The notes below the pieces were generated by a model, which was not told where the DNA came from, did no database searches, and saw only the letters and a list, made by a program, of their open reading frames with translations. 64,000 bases of DNA. It comes from Pseudomonas faucium (GTDB lineage: Bacteria > Pseudomonadota > Gammaproteobacteria > Pseudomonadales > Pseudomonadaceae). Shown here in pieces: positions 40,508 to 51,554 of this stretch. The translations under genes and the position numbers were made by a program. Numbering within the stretch: the first letter of the stretch is position 1; every line of letters starts with the position of its first letter. Where the stretch lies: NCBI RefSeq assembly GCF_021602585.1, contig NZ_BQIP01000011.1:1-64000 (forward strand). Direction: 5' to 3'.

Positions 40508-41386
40508 TCACTCAGGCTGCACCGAACGCCGATAGCCATTGGGGGTCTGCCCACTCAGGCGCTTGAAGAACCGCGCAAAGTACGTCGGGTCACTGAACCC
40601 CAGGCTATCGGACAGCTGCCCGATGCTCATGCGCGTGTACACAAGGTTGCGCCGCGCCTCCAGCAGCAGCCGCTGGTGCACCACCTGCAGCGCCGTCTGC
40701 GCGCACAACGCCCGGCACAGCTGGTTGAGTTGCAGGCTCGGAATGTTCAGGCGCGCGGCAAAGTCCTCCACCGACAGGTGCTCGCGGTAATGCGCCTCGA
40801 CCAGGCGCAGGTACTGCCCCAGCAACTGCCGGTCACGCTCGTCGCGGTTGCGCGGCGCCTGGCCCTGTTGCTGGCAGCGGCTGATCCACACCATCAGCGC
40901 CGTCACCAGGGCTTCGAGCAAGGCCGCGCGCCCGGGGGCGTGGCCCTGGTACTCCTGCTGCAGGGTGTCGATCAGGTTGCGCAGGCGCCCGCGGTCCTGG
41001 CCCAGCGGGTAGCACGCCGCCTTGGCCAGCACGCCCAGCGGCGTGCCCAGGCGTTGTTCCAGGGCCGCCACCAGGGCCGTGCCGAAGGTCAGCACGTGCC
41101 CCTGGATATCGGCGCTGAAGCGAAAACCATGCACCGTCAACGGCGGCACCACCTGGATCGCCGCCTCGGCAATGACGCTGCGCACGCCCTCGATCTCAAC
41201 TTCGGCCCGGCCGCGTTGCACATAAAGCAGCTGAAACAGCTCGGCGTGCTGGTGCGCCTTGATCTCCCAATGGTGCAGGCGGCTGCGCGCCGGGATCGAC
41301 TCGCAATGCAGCAGGTCGGTGCCGGGCCAGGCCTGGTTTTCACCATACAGCTGGAACAACGGGACGCCGGAAAGGGTGGATGGCAT
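40508..41386 (-). CDS. AraC-family activator next to pobA (PobR/PobC type)
   Basis: A 292-residue AraC/XylS protein: N-terminal cupin-like ligand domain (HQHAELFQLLYVQRGRAEVE, VVPPLTVHGFRFS) and a C-terminal pair of helix-turn-helix motifs (LSVEDFAARLNIPSLQLNQL; SIGQLSDSLGFSDPTYFARF with FKRLSGQTPNGYRRS). It is divergent from pobA, with 133 bp between the starts. In P. putida an AraC-type PobR/PobC activates pobA in response to 4-hydroxybenzoate. Naming in the literature varies, so no symbol is given. Confidence 0.85.
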   Translation of the reverse strand: MPSTLSGVPLFQLYGENQAWPGTDLLHCESIPARSRLHHWEIKAHQHAELFQLLYVQRGRAEVEIEGVRSVIAEAAIQVVPPLTVHGFRFSADIQGHVLTFGTALVAALEQRLGTPLGVLAKAACYPLGQDRGRLRNLIDTLQQEYQGHAPGRAALLEALVTALMVWISRCQQQGQAPRNRDERDRQLLGQYLRLVEAHYREHLSVEDFAARLNIPSLQLNQLCRALCAQTALQVVHQRLLLEARRNLVYTRMSIGQLSDSLGFSDPTYFARFFKRLSGQTPNGYRRSVQPE

Positions 41387-41499
41387 GGGCGAATGGCCTG
41401 TTCGTTAATCGAACCAATTTTGTAAAAGTGCAGTTTTCTTATGGAATAGCACACCTATTTGGCTGCTTTAGCCCTTAAAAATGCAAGTACAAAACGCCT

Positions 41500-42707
<1,208 letters not shown>

Positions 42708-42728
42708 GCCATAAGGCTGCCGCTATCC

Positions 42729-42823
42729 CGTGGGAGCCGGCTTGCCGGCGATTGACTGGGGCAGACGAATGCAGCCTTGGTTGCCTGCTCGGGCCCTATC
42801 GCCGGCAAGCCGGCTCCCACAGG
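42729..42823. repeat. Two REP units in outward orientation
   Basis: A right-type unit (CGTGGGAGCCGGCTTGCCGG, 42729-42752) and a left-type unit (GGGCCCTATCGCCGGCAAGC, 42792-42823) form a pair in the opposite order to the other pairs in this window. They fill the gap between the converging pobA and ankyrin genes. Confidence 0.85.
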
Positions 42824-42835
42824 GGCAGCGCCGGA

Positions 42836-43471
42836 TTATTGGGCCAGCAACGCCACCATCTCCCGGTACCCGCGCTGGCGCGCATGTTCCAGGGCGGTCA
42901 CCCCGTCCTTGTCGGCAATCTGCCGGTCCGCACCCGCCGCCAACAGCCGCCGCACGATCTCCACATGGCGCGGGCCGCCATCGCCGAGGATCACCGCCTC
43001 CAGCAGCGCGGTCCAGTGCAGGCGGTTGAGGTGGTCAACGTCGACCCCAGCATCGATCAGCAGCTGCACGGTCTCCACGTGCCCGCGCTCGGCGGCGGGG
43101 ATCAGCGCCGTGCCGCCGTAGCGGTTGGTGCTCTTGAGGTCGGCGCCATGGGCCAGGGTCAGGCGCAGGATGTCGTTCAAGCCCCGGGCACCGGCATACA
43201 GGTAGGGGCTGTCGTCGATGTTGTCCTTGGCGTTCACATCGGCACCGGCCTCGATCAGCGCCTTGGCCGCCGCCACCTGGTTGGCGTGGGTGGCGACCAG
43301 CAGCGCGGTGCGGCCCTGGTCGTCGCGCAGGTTCACATCGGCGCCTTGCTCGAGCAGGCGCTGCAGGGTGGGGGTGTCGTTGTGCGCGGCGGCGTTGTGC
43401 ATGGCGGGCGTCTCGGCGAAGGCAAGGCTGGTGAACAAGGCAAAGGCTAGCGCGGTAAGTGGCAAACGCAT
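42836..43471 (-). CDS. Periplasmic ankyrin-repeat protein
   Basis: A 211-residue protein with a clear Sec signal peptide (MRLPLTALAFALFTSLAFAE) and five or six ankyrin repeats (for example LHNAAAHNDTPTLQRLLEQG-like HNAAAHNDTPTLQRLLEQGA, LLVATHANQVAAAKALIEAG, LIPAAERGHVETVQLLIDAG, AILGDGGPRHVEIVRRLLAA). Exported ankyrin proteins in pseudomonads include AnkB, linked with catalase and oxidative stress. No catalase gene is adjacent here, and the partner is unknown. The ATG at 43471 was chosen for the signal peptide. Confidence 0.82.
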   Translation of the reverse strand: MRLPLTALAFALFTSLAFAETPAMHNAAAHNDTPTLQRLLEQGADVNLRDDQGRTALLVATHANQVAAAKALIEAGADVNAKDNIDDSPYLYAGARGLNDILRLTLAHGADLKSTNRYGGTALIPAAERGHVETVQLLIDAGVDVDHLNRLHWTALLEAVILGDGGPRHVEIVRRLLAAGADRQIADKDGVTALEHARQRGYREMVALLAQ

Positions 43472-43587
43472 TTCGCAGGCTCCTGTAATGTCTGCCGCAA
43501 TCCTAGAAAATGCACGGCAGGGGTTGAAGTTAAGAATGTGCATGACCCACAGTGCCCTGCTGAATAGTTAAAGCAGGAAGCCTACCC

Positions 43588-45378
43588 ATGAATTTTCCGA
43601 CGCCACTGCTCGCCGCCTTGTGCCTGGCCGCCACCAGCCACGGCGCCCTGGCCGACCAAGCGCTGCCGGCGCCGCCGGAAGCCCAGTCCGGCTACCGCAG
43701 CGGCCTTGAGCCGGTGCACGCCAGCCGGCACATGGCGGCGGCGGCCAACCCGCTGGCCAGCGAGGCGGGGCGGGCGATGCTGCGCGCCGGCGGCAGTGCC
43801 ATCGATGCGGCGATCGCCATGCAGATGGTGCTGACCCTGGTCGAGCCGCAATCGAGTGGCATCGGCGGCGGTGGCTTCATCCTGTACTGGGACGGCCAGC
43901 AGGTGCAGGCCTACGATGGCCGCGAAACGGCGCCGGCAGCGGTCACCGAAGCGCTGTTCCTGCAACCCGACGGCACGCCGATGCCATTTCGCGCTGCCCA
44001 GATCGGCGGCCGTTCGGTGGGCGTGCCGGGCGTGCTGCGGGCCCTGGAAATGGCCCACGCACAGCACGGCAAATTGCCCTGGCGCGAGCTGTTCAAGCCG
44101 GCCATCGAGCTTGCGCGCAACGGTTTCGCGCTGTCCGAGCGCCTGCATGCGCTGGTCAGCGAAGACCCGTTCATTGCCGATTCGCCGGCCATGGCGCGTT
44201 ACTTCCTGGACAGCCAAGGCAAGCCGCTGGCGGTGGGTACCGTACTGCGCAACCCCGAGCTTGCGCGCACCTTCGAGCAGCTGGCAGAGCAGGGCGTGGA
44301 TGCCTTCTACCACGGCGAGATCGCCGAGGCGATGGTGGCCCAGGTGCGTGGCCATGCCAACGCCGGGCAGTTGTCGCTGGACGATCTGCGCCAGTACCAG
44401 GCCAAGGTCCGCGACCCGGTATGCGGCCCCTACAAGGCCTGGCAGATCTGCGGCATGCCGCCGCCGTCCTCGGGTGGGGTCGGCGTGCTGCAGACCTTGG
44501 GCATCCTCGAAGCCGTGCAGCGTGCTTCAGCGCAACGCGACCTGGCCCATCAAGCGCCGCGCCAGGTGGCCTCGGCCGCCGGCCTGGAACCCACGCCGCT
44601 GGCGGTGCACCTGGTGGCCGAGGCCGAACGCCTGGCCTTCGCCGACCGTGCCCAATACCTGGCCGACAGCGACTATGTGCCGGTGCCGCTCAAGGCGCTG
44701 ATCGACTCGGCGTACCTGGCCGGGCGCGCCACGCTGGTCGGCGAGTACAGCATGAAGCGCGCCCGCCCGGGCACACCGCAAGGCGCCAACCTGGCGATGG
44801 CCCCGGACCGCTCGCCGCTGCGCATCTCCACCTCGCACCTGTCGGCCGTGGACGACAGCGGCCAGGCCCTGGCCATGACCACCTCGGTGGAAGCGGCATT
44901 CGGCTCGCACCTGATGGTCAAGGGCTTTTTGCTGAACAACCAGCTCACCGACTTTTCCTTCATCGCCCAGGAGAACGGCAGGCCCGTGGCCAACCGCGTC
45001 GAGCCCGGCAAGCGGCCGCTGTCGGCGATGGCGCCGACCCTGGTGTTCGCCCGCGATTCCGGCGAACTGGTGGCCAGCCTCGGCTCCCCCGGCGGCTCGC
45101 AGATCATCGGCTACGTGAACAAGGCCCTGGTCGGCCTGCTGGACTGGAAGCTCGACCCGCAGCAGGCCGCCAACCTGCCCAATTTCGGCAGCCGCAATGG
45201 CGGCACCGAAGTGGAGAAGGAGCTGGCCAGCCCGGCCTTGATCCGACAGTTGGCGGCATGGGGGCATGAGGTCACGCCACTGACCATGACCAGCGGCATG
45301 CAGATCATCCAGCGCAGCGCCGGCGGCTGGTCGGGCGGCGCCGACCCGCGGCGTGAGGGCGTGGCGCTGGGCGACTAG
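43588..45378 (+). CDS. ggt: Gamma-glutamyltransferase
   Basis: A 596-residue periplasmic Ntn-hydrolase precursor with signal peptide (FPTPLLAALCLAATSHGALA). It shows GGSAIDAAIAMQMVLTLVEP, SGIGGGGFILYWDG, GMPPPSSGGVGVLQTLGILE and the self-cleavage site before the nucleophile Thr in RISTSHLSAVDDSGQALAMT. The GSPGGSQIIGYV motif near the C-terminus forms the oxyanion hole. It hydrolyses glutathione and other gamma-glutamyl compounds or transfers the glutamyl group. It stands alone, with a LysR-type gene 44 bp downstream in the same direction. Confidence 0.9.
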   Translation: MNFPTPLLAALCLAATSHGALADQALPAPPEAQSGYRSGLEPVHASRHMAAAANPLASEAGRAMLRAGGSAIDAAIAMQMVLTLVEPQSSGIGGGGFILYWDGQQVQAYDGRETAPAAVTEALFLQPDGTPMPFRAAQIGGRSVGVPGVLRALEMAHAQHGKLPWRELFKPAIELARNGFALSERLHALVSEDPFIADSPAMARYFLDSQGKPLAVGTVLRNPELARTFEQLAEQGVDAFYHGEIAEAMVAQVRGHANAGQLSLDDLRQYQAKVRDPVCGPYKAWQICGMPPPSSGGVGVLQTLGILEAVQRASAQRDLAHQAPRQVASAAGLEPTPLAVHLVAEAERLAFADRAQYLADSDYVPVPLKALIDSAYLAGRATLVGEYSMKRARPGTPQGANLAMAPDRSPLRISTSHLSAVDDSGQALAMTTSVEAAFGSHLMVKGFLLNNQLTDFSFIAQENGRPVANRVEPGKRPLSAMAPTLVFARDSGELVASLGSPGGSQIIGYVNKALVGLLDWKLDPQQAANLPNFGSRNGGTEVEKELASPALIRQLAAWGHEVTPLTMTSGMQIIQRSAGGWSGGADPRREGVALGD

Positions 45379-45422
45379 GCGTGGTAGAAGTCAGCCTTGC
45401 CATTTGAAAGTTGAATACCAAG

Positions 45423-46304
45423 ATGTCCATCAGCGTGAAGTCGAATAGAGCCCTGTTCGACCTCGACCTGCTGCGCGCCATCGTCGTGGTGGCCGATTGC
45501 GGCAGCTTCACCACCGCCGCCACGCGCCTGCATTCGACCCAGTCGACCATCAGCCAGAAGGTGCGCCGCCTGGAGGACATGGTCGGCCACCGCCTGCTGG
45601 TGCGCGGCAACCGCGACGTGCTGCCCACCGACGCCGGGCAGACCTTGCTCGGCTACGCCCGGCACATGCTGGCGCTGAACGACCAGATGCTCGAAGCCCT
45701 GGCCGGGGCCATGGTCGGCGTCACCGTGCGTCTGGGCGTACCCGAGGATTTCGTTGGCGGGCGCACCACCAACGCACTGTCGGCGTTCAACCGCCAGCAC
45801 CCCCAGGTCAAGCTGGAGGTCACCAGCGGCCTGTGCCGCGACCTCAGCCAGGCCTACGACAACGGCGAGCTGGACCTGGTGCTGCTCAAGCAGCGGCGCA
45901 ATACCCGCGAGGGCGTGGCGTGCTGGCCGGAGCGTTTGCAGTGGATCGACAGTGCGCGTATTCCGGCCTTCGAACTCGACCCGATCCCGCTGGTGACCTT
46001 CCCGCCGCGGGGGCTGTACCGCGAGGACATGATCAGTGCCATCGAAGGCATGGGCCGGCGTTGGCGCATCAGCTTCACCAGCTCCAGCCTCAGCGGCATC
46101 CAGGCGGCGGTGGCCGATGGCATGGGCATCAGCCTGCTGCCGCCGCGCGCGGCCAGTGGCGAGCATCGGGTGCTGGGGGCTGCCCAGGGGTTGCCGGAGG
46201 TGGACAGCTACGAAATCGTCATCGTCCACCGGCCGACGGCGGATGTGATGGTCAAGGCGTTGGCCGAGGTGATGACCGAGTTGCTGGCGGGCGGGGAGCT
46301 CTGA
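45423..46304 (+). CDS. LysR-family transcriptional regulator
   Basis: A 293-residue LysR protein. The N-terminal helix-turn-helix is LDLLRAIVVVADCGSFTTAA with ATRLHSTQSTISQKVRRLED; the rest is a two-lobed ligand domain (VRLGVPEDFVGGRTTNALSA). I chose the ATG at 45423; a TTG at 45411 is in frame but neither has a strong ribosome site. It follows ggt in the same direction and converges on the TRAP transporter genes, so neither neighbour shares a typical divergent promoter with it. Target unknown. Confidence 0.85.
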   Translation: MSISVKSNRALFDLDLLRAIVVVADCGSFTTAATRLHSTQSTISQKVRRLEDMVGHRLLVRGNRDVLPTDAGQTLLGYARHMLALNDQMLEALAGAMVGVTVRLGVPEDFVGGRTTNALSAFNRQHPQVKLEVTSGLCRDLSQAYDNGELDLVLLKQRRNTREGVACWPERLQWIDSARIPAFELDPIPLVTFPPRGLYREDMISAIEGMGRRWRISFTSSSLSGIQAAVADGMGISLLPPRAASGEHRVLGAAQGLPEVDSYEIVIVHRPTADVMVKALAEVMTELLAGGEL

Positions 46305-46336
46305 TGGCTGTGCCGGCGATGGGGCTACCACAGCCC

Positions 46337-47620
46337 TCAAGGCATCCCCAACCACTGCGGCAGCGCCAGCGAAATGAACGGCACGTAGGTCACCAGCACC
46401 AGGAACAGCAGCAGGATCGACAGCCACGGCAGCGCCGCGCGAATGGTCTGCCCAAGCGTCAGCCCGGTCACCGCCGAGGTCACGAACAGGTTCAGCCCCA
46501 CCGGCGGGTGCACCAGGCCGATCTCCATGTTCACCACCATCACGATGCCCAGGTGAATCGGGTCGATGCCCAGCTTCATCGCGATCGGGAAGAAGATCGG
46601 CGCCAGGATCAGGATGATCGCCGACGGCTCCATGAAGCTGCCGGCCACCAGCAGCACCACGTTGACCATGATCAGGAAGCCGATCGGCGTCAGCCCCTCG
46701 GACAGCACCCACTGGGTGATCTGCTGGGGGATCTGCTCGGTGGTCAGCACGTGGGCGAAGAGCATGGCGTTGGCGATGATGAACAGCAGCATGATGGTCA
46801 GCCGCCCCGACTCCAGCAGCACCTTGGGGCAGTCGCGCAGGCGCATGTCCTTGTACACGAACAAGGCGATGAACGCCGAATACACCGCCGCCACGGCCGC
46901 CGCTTCCGTGGGGGTGAACATGCCGCTGTAGATCCCGCCAAGGATGATCACCAGCAGCAACAGCCCCCAGAACGCGCGCCGCGCGGTGCTCAGCCACTGG
47001 GCGAAACTGACCCGCGGCTGCGCCGGCAGCTTCTTGATCCGCGCCACGATGTAGATCGTCACCATCAGCGCCACGCCCAGCAGGATGCCGGGCACCACGC
47101 CGGCCATGAACAGCTTGCCCACCGAGGTTTCGGTGGCGGCCGAATACACTACCATGACGATCGATGGCGGAATCAGGATGCCCAGGGTGCCGGCGTTGCA
47201 GATGATGCCGGCGCCGAACTCGCGTGGGTAACCGGAGCGCACCATGCCGGCCACCGCGATCGAACCCACCGCCGCTACCGTGGCCGGGGACGAGCCCGAC
47301 AGCGCGGCGAACAGCATGCACGCCAGCACCGCGGCAATCGCCAGGCCGCCACGGATGTGGCCGACGCAGGCGTTGGCGAAGTCGATCAGGCGCTGGGCCA
47401 CGCCGCCGGTGGTCATGAACGCGCCCGACAGCAGGAAGAACGGGATGGCCAGGAAGGTGTAGCTATCGGAAGTTTCGAACAGCTTGATCGCCAGCGAGCT
47501 CAGCGAGTCCTGGCTGAACATCAAGATCGACAGCGCCCCCGACAAGCCCAGCGAAATCGCGATCGGCACGCCCAGGAACATGAACACGAACAACAGCAGG
47601 AACAGGCAGATGACCGTCAT
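46337..47620 (-). CDS. dctM: TRAP transporter large permease (DctM), itaconate locus
   Basis: A 427-residue membrane protein with about 12 helices. DctM-type motifs are LFLLLFVFMFLGVPIAISLG, the LAIPFFLLSGAFMTTGG segment, LSGSSPATVAAVGSIA and IPPSIVMVVYSAATETSVGK. It is the sodium-coupled translocation subunit of a C4-dicarboxylate-type TRAP transporter. The start overlaps the small permease stop (ATGA). The order dctP-dctQ-dctM directly after ccl-ict-ich genes matches the itaconate locus of P. aeruginosa, so the likely substrate is itaconate or a related dicarboxylate. Confidence 0.87.
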   Translation of the reverse strand: MTVICLFLLLFVFMFLGVPIAISLGLSGALSILMFSQDSLSSLAIKLFETSDSYTFLAIPFFLLSGAFMTTGGVAQRLIDFANACVGHIRGGLAIAAVLACMLFAALSGSSPATVAAVGSIAVAGMVRSGYPREFGAGIICNAGTLGILIPPSIVMVVYSAATETSVGKLFMAGVVPGILLGVALMVTIYIVARIKKLPAQPRVSFAQWLSTARRAFWGLLLLVIILGGIYSGMFTPTEAAAVAAVYSAFIALFVYKDMRLRDCPKVLLESGRLTIMLLFIIANAMLFAHVLTTEQIPQQITQWVLSEGLTPIGFLIMVNVVLLVAGSFMEPSAIILILAPIFFPIAMKLGIDPIHLGIVMVVNMEIGLVHPPVGLNLFVTSAVTGLTLGQTIRAALPWLSILLLFLVLVTYVPFISLALPQWLGMP

Positions 47621-48252
47621 TGGTGGTGCTCCTCACCCGGGTTGGCCAGCTTGCTGGCTTCGGCGGCCTCGTCGGCCAGGCCCAGGCCGTATTGGCGATG
47701 GGTGAACAGGCGGTAGAAGATCTCCAGGTAGCGCACGATCACCAGGGCGAAACCCAGCGGCACGATCAGCGCGATATGGCCGACCTTGATGCCGTAGCGG
47801 TCGAGGTCTTCGGCGCCGATGCCGGCCACCAGCACCGCGCTCACCCACTTGATGCTCGCCACCAGGAACAACCCGGCATAGGCCAGGCAGCAGGCGCAGG
47901 CGAGCATCGCCAGCACCCGCTGCACCGGCTTGCGGGTGCGCCGCACCAGCACGTCGACGCCCAGGTGCCCGGCCGTGCGCACGCCATAGGCGATGCCGAA
48001 GAAGATCAGCCAGCCGAACAGCGCCTTGGTCAGGGCGATGCTCCAGGTCATTTCCTGGGCGTAGCCCATCAGGTGGTCGCCGATGCCCAGCAGCAGGTCG
48101 CTGGCGAAGGACCAGTGGTCACTGAGGGTGTAGAACAGGGTGTAGAGATTGTTCAGCGCCACGTAGAGGAAGGTCACCAGGGTCATGGCGGCCAGCAGGA
48201 AGGCGATCATGCCTTCCTCGAAATGCTCCCAGATGCGCCTGAGCGATTGCAT
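47617..48252 (-). CDS. dctQ: TRAP transporter small permease (DctQ)
   Basis: A 211-residue membrane protein with four helices, starting MQSLRRIWEHFEEGMIAFLL, a typical DctQ N-terminus, and containing the HLGVDVLVRRTRKPVQRVL loop. It overlaps dctM by four bases and lies 69 bp after dctP. It stabilises the interaction of the binding protein with the large permease. The start at 48252 fits relatives better than the longer frame to 48285. Confidence 0.85.
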   Translation of the reverse strand: MQSLRRIWEHFEEGMIAFLLAAMTLVTFLYVALNNLYTLFYTLSDHWSFASDLLLGIGDHLMGYAQEMTWSIALTKALFGWLIFFGIAYGVRTAGHLGVDVLVRRTRKPVQRVLAMLACACCLAYAGLFLVASIKWVSAVLVAGIGAEDLDRYGIKVGHIALIVPLGFALVIVRYLEIFYRLFTHRQYGLGLADEAAEASKLANPGEEHHQ

Positions 48253-48321
48253 AGGGTTTCTCCAGACAGAGAGAGGGCAGGCCACCCGGGGGCGGGTGGC
48301 CAGGGCAGGGCGCAGCAGGGG

Positions 48322-49392
<1,071 letters not shown>

Positions 49393-49395
49393 TCA

Positions 49396-49430
49396 GCATT
49401 TGTGTAAGGCGGCGTTCGGCTGGGGTTAAC
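49396..49430. promoter_or_regulatory. 35-bp element, copy 1 (upstream of dctPQM)
   Basis: Plus-strand GCATTTGTGTAAGGC, G, GCGTTC, then N8, then TTAAC. It matches the copy before ich (55006-55040) at 27 of 35 positions, with the first 22 bases identical but for one. It lies 76 bp before the dctP start, in the same orientation relative to the operon as the other copy. The end GTTC-N8-TTAAC resembles a LysR half-operator. Confidence 0.75.
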
Positions 49431-49439
49431 ACCAGCACC

Positions 49440-49522
49440 GGCCCTATCGCCGGCAAACCGGCTCCCACAGGTACACCGCAGGCCCGCAGTTTTTGTGGGA
49501 GCTGGCTTGCCAGCGATGGGGC
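49440..49522. repeat. Inverted REP pair
   Basis: Imperfect arms GGCCCTATCGCCGGCAAACC (from 49440) and GTGGGAGCTGGCTTGCCAGC...GGGGCC (to 49522). It separates ccl from the dctPQM promoter region, so the two operons are probably separate transcripts. Confidence 0.85.
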
Positions 49523-49530
49523 CGGCAGCT

Positions 49531-50349
49531 TCAACCCCGTTGCCGGGCCAGCAACCGCTGGGCGCGCAACACCACCGGCGCATCCACCATCTGCCCCTCC
49601 AGCTGGAACGCCCCGGCGCCATGGGCCGCCTCGCTGGCAGCCAGCACCTTGCGCGCCCAAACCAGCTCATCGGCACTCGGCGCCAGCGCCGCATGGATCA
49701 CCGCCACCTGCCTTGGGTGAATGCACAGCGCCCCGCCATAGCCCATGTCGTAGGCATGGCGCATCGCTTGCTGCAAGCCTTGGGCATCGTCGATCGCCGG
49801 GTACACCCCATCCAGCGGCGCCAGTAACCCCGCCCCCCGCGAATGCAACTGCACTGCCATGCGCGCCTGGTCGAGAAACTGCCGGGCCGCCGCGCTTTCG
49901 GTGTTCAGGTCCAGGTCCAGCGCCAGGTCCAGGCTGCCGAACGACAAGCGCTCGACACCTTCGGCCTGGGCAATCTGCTGCAACGCCAGCAGCCCCTTGG
50001 CGCTCTCGATGATCGGCCACACCGGCTTGCCGGCATGGCGCGCCACGGCCACTTGTGCCGCGTTCTCGACCTTGGGCAGCAACAGCCCGGCCACACCTGG
50101 GTGCTGCGCGCAGAACGCCAGGTCAGCACGGTGCTGCACATGCTGCGGGGCGTTGACCCGCACCCAGACGGCCGCTTGCGGCGTAGCTTCAAGGAATGCC
50201 GCCAGGTGCTCGCGGGCCTGCTGCTTCAGCGGCTCTTCCACCGCATCCTCGAAGTCGACGATGACCGCATCGGCCCCCGCCGCCAGCGCCTTGGCAAACC
50301 GCACGGGCCGGCTGCCGGGCACGAACAGCGCCGAACGCACCCGGCTCAT
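49531..50349 (-). CDS. ccl: Citramalyl-CoA lyase (HpcH/HpaI, CitE-like)
   Basis: A 272-residue CitE-type TIM-barrel lyase: LFVPGSRPVRFAKALAAGAD at the N-terminus, the metal-binding DFEDAVEEP, VRVNAPQH, LLLPKVENAAQV, the substrate Glu in PIIESAKGLL and LSFGSLDLALDLD. Ccl splits (S)-citramalyl-CoA to acetyl-CoA and pyruvate, the last step of itaconate degradation. The ATG at 50349 overlaps the ict stop (ATGA), and upstream frame to 50562 is inside ict. The whole gene order matches P. aeruginosa PA0878-PA0886, as I recall it. Another citE-like role is possible. Confidence 0.8.
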   Translation of the reverse strand: MSRVRSALFVPGSRPVRFAKALAAGADAVIVDFEDAVEEPLKQQAREHLAAFLEATPQAAVWVRVNAPQHVQHRADLAFCAQHPGVAGLLLPKVENAAQVAVARHAGKPVWPIIESAKGLLALQQIAQAEGVERLSFGSLDLALDLDLNTESAAARQFLDQARMAVQLHSRGAGLLAPLDGVYPAIDDAQGLQQAMRHAYDMGYGGALCIHPRQVAVIHAALAPSADELVWARKVLAASEAAHGAGAFQLEGQMVDAPVVLRAQRLLARQRG

Positions 50350-51545
50350 ACCACACCGCCCGCAGCCAGGTCGGCCTGCTCGCCCGCGCTGAAACCCAGC
50401 TCGGCGAGGATGCCCTGGGTGTGCTGCCCCAGCGCCGGCACGGCGTCCATCCGCGGGGTGAAGGCGCCATTGCGCCCCGGTGGCAGCAGCGCCGGCAGCT
50501 TGCCGGCCGGGCTGTCCACTTCGCGCCAGCCATCGCGGGCCTGCAGTTGCGGGTGCTGCCACACCCCGTGCATGTCGTTGACCCGGGCATTGGCGATCTG
50601 CGCCTGCTCCAGGCGCGCGACCACCTCGCCCAAAGGCAGGCTGGCAAAGCCATCGATGATGATCTGGCGCAGCACGTCGCGGTTTTCCGAACGCTTGAAG
50701 TTGGCGCTGAAGCGCTCATCGCTGGCCAGTGCCGGGTCGAGGAGCACCTTCTCGCAGAACACCGCCCATTCCCGCTCGTTCTGCAGGCCGAGCATGATCG
50801 TGCCGCCATCGCCGGTGGGGAACGGCCCGTAGGGGTAGATGGTCGAGTGCGCAGCGCCAGCGCGCGGCGGCGGTGGCGCGCCGTCGTAGGCGTAGTACAT
50901 GGGGTAGCCCATCCACTCCACCAGGCTTTCCAGCATCGACACGTCGATGCGGCTGCCGACGCCGGTCTTGCCGCGCAGCATCAGCGCCGACAGCACGCCG
51001 GTGTAGGCATACATGCCCGCCGCGATGTCGGCGATCGAGCAGCCGGCCTTGGCCATTTCGTTTTCGCCCGGGCCGCCGGTCACCGAGAGAAAGCCGCCTT
51101 CGCTCTGGATCAGCAGGTCGTAGGCCTTTTTCTTTTCATACGGGCCGCCCTCGCCGTAGCCGGAGATGTCGCACACGATCAGCTGCGGAAAGCGCGCATG
51201 CAGCGCTTCGAACGACAGCCCCATGCGCGCCGCCGCACCCGGCGCAAGGTTTTGCACCAGCACGTCGGCCTTGGCCAGCAGCGCGTCGAGGATGCCGCCG
51301 GCGGCCTCCTGCTTGAGGTCGAGGGTGAGGCTTTCCTTGGAGCGGTTGGTCCACACGAAATGCGAGGCCAGGCCGTCGACACGCTGGTCGTAGCCACGGG
51401 CGAAGTCGCCGCTGCCGGGGCGTTCGACCTTGATCACGCGGGCGCCGAGGTCGGCCAGCTGGCGGGTGCAGAACGGCGCGGCGATGGCGTGTTCCAGGCT
51501 GATGACGGTGATGCCGTCGAGCGGGCGGGGTGATGCTTGAGTCAT
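50346..51545 (-). CDS. ict: CaiB/BaiF-type CoA-transferase, probable itaconate CoA-transferase
   Basis: A 399-residue class III CoA-transferase: LDGITVISLEHAIAAPFCTR, ARVIKVERPGSGDFARGYDQ, the SLTLDLKQEA stretch, the catalytic Asp in IVCDISGYGEGGPYEKKKAY-like VCDISGYG, and GRNGAFTPRMDAVPALGQHT at the end. It would transfer CoA from succinyl-CoA to itaconate. Position directly upstream of ccl (4-bp overlap) and downstream of the PrpD-family gene supports the assignment. Confidence 0.78.
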   Translation of the reverse strand: MTQASPRPLDGITVISLEHAIAAPFCTRQLADLGARVIKVERPGSGDFARGYDQRVDGLASHFVWTNRSKESLTLDLKQEAAGGILDALLAKADVLVQNLAPGAAARMGLSFEALHARFPQLIVCDISGYGEGGPYEKKKAYDLLIQSEGGFLSVTGGPGENEMAKAGCSIADIAAGMYAYTGVLSALMLRGKTGVGSRIDVSMLESLVEWMGYPMYYAYDGAPPPPRAGAAHSTIYPYGPFPTGDGGTIMLGLQNEREWAVFCEKVLLDPALASDERFSANFKRSENRDVLRQIIIDGFASLPLGEVVARLEQAQIANARVNDMHGVWQHPQLQARDGWREVDSPAGKLPALLPPGRNGAFTPRMDAVPALGQHTQGILAELGFSAGEQADLAAGGVV

Positions 51546-51554
51546 GGGGTCACC

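Noticed and set aside
45375-47716. Long open frames on both strands over the LysR and dctM genes
   Set aside because: Shadows of the LysR and TRAP permease genes in other frames; compositionally biased, no motifs.
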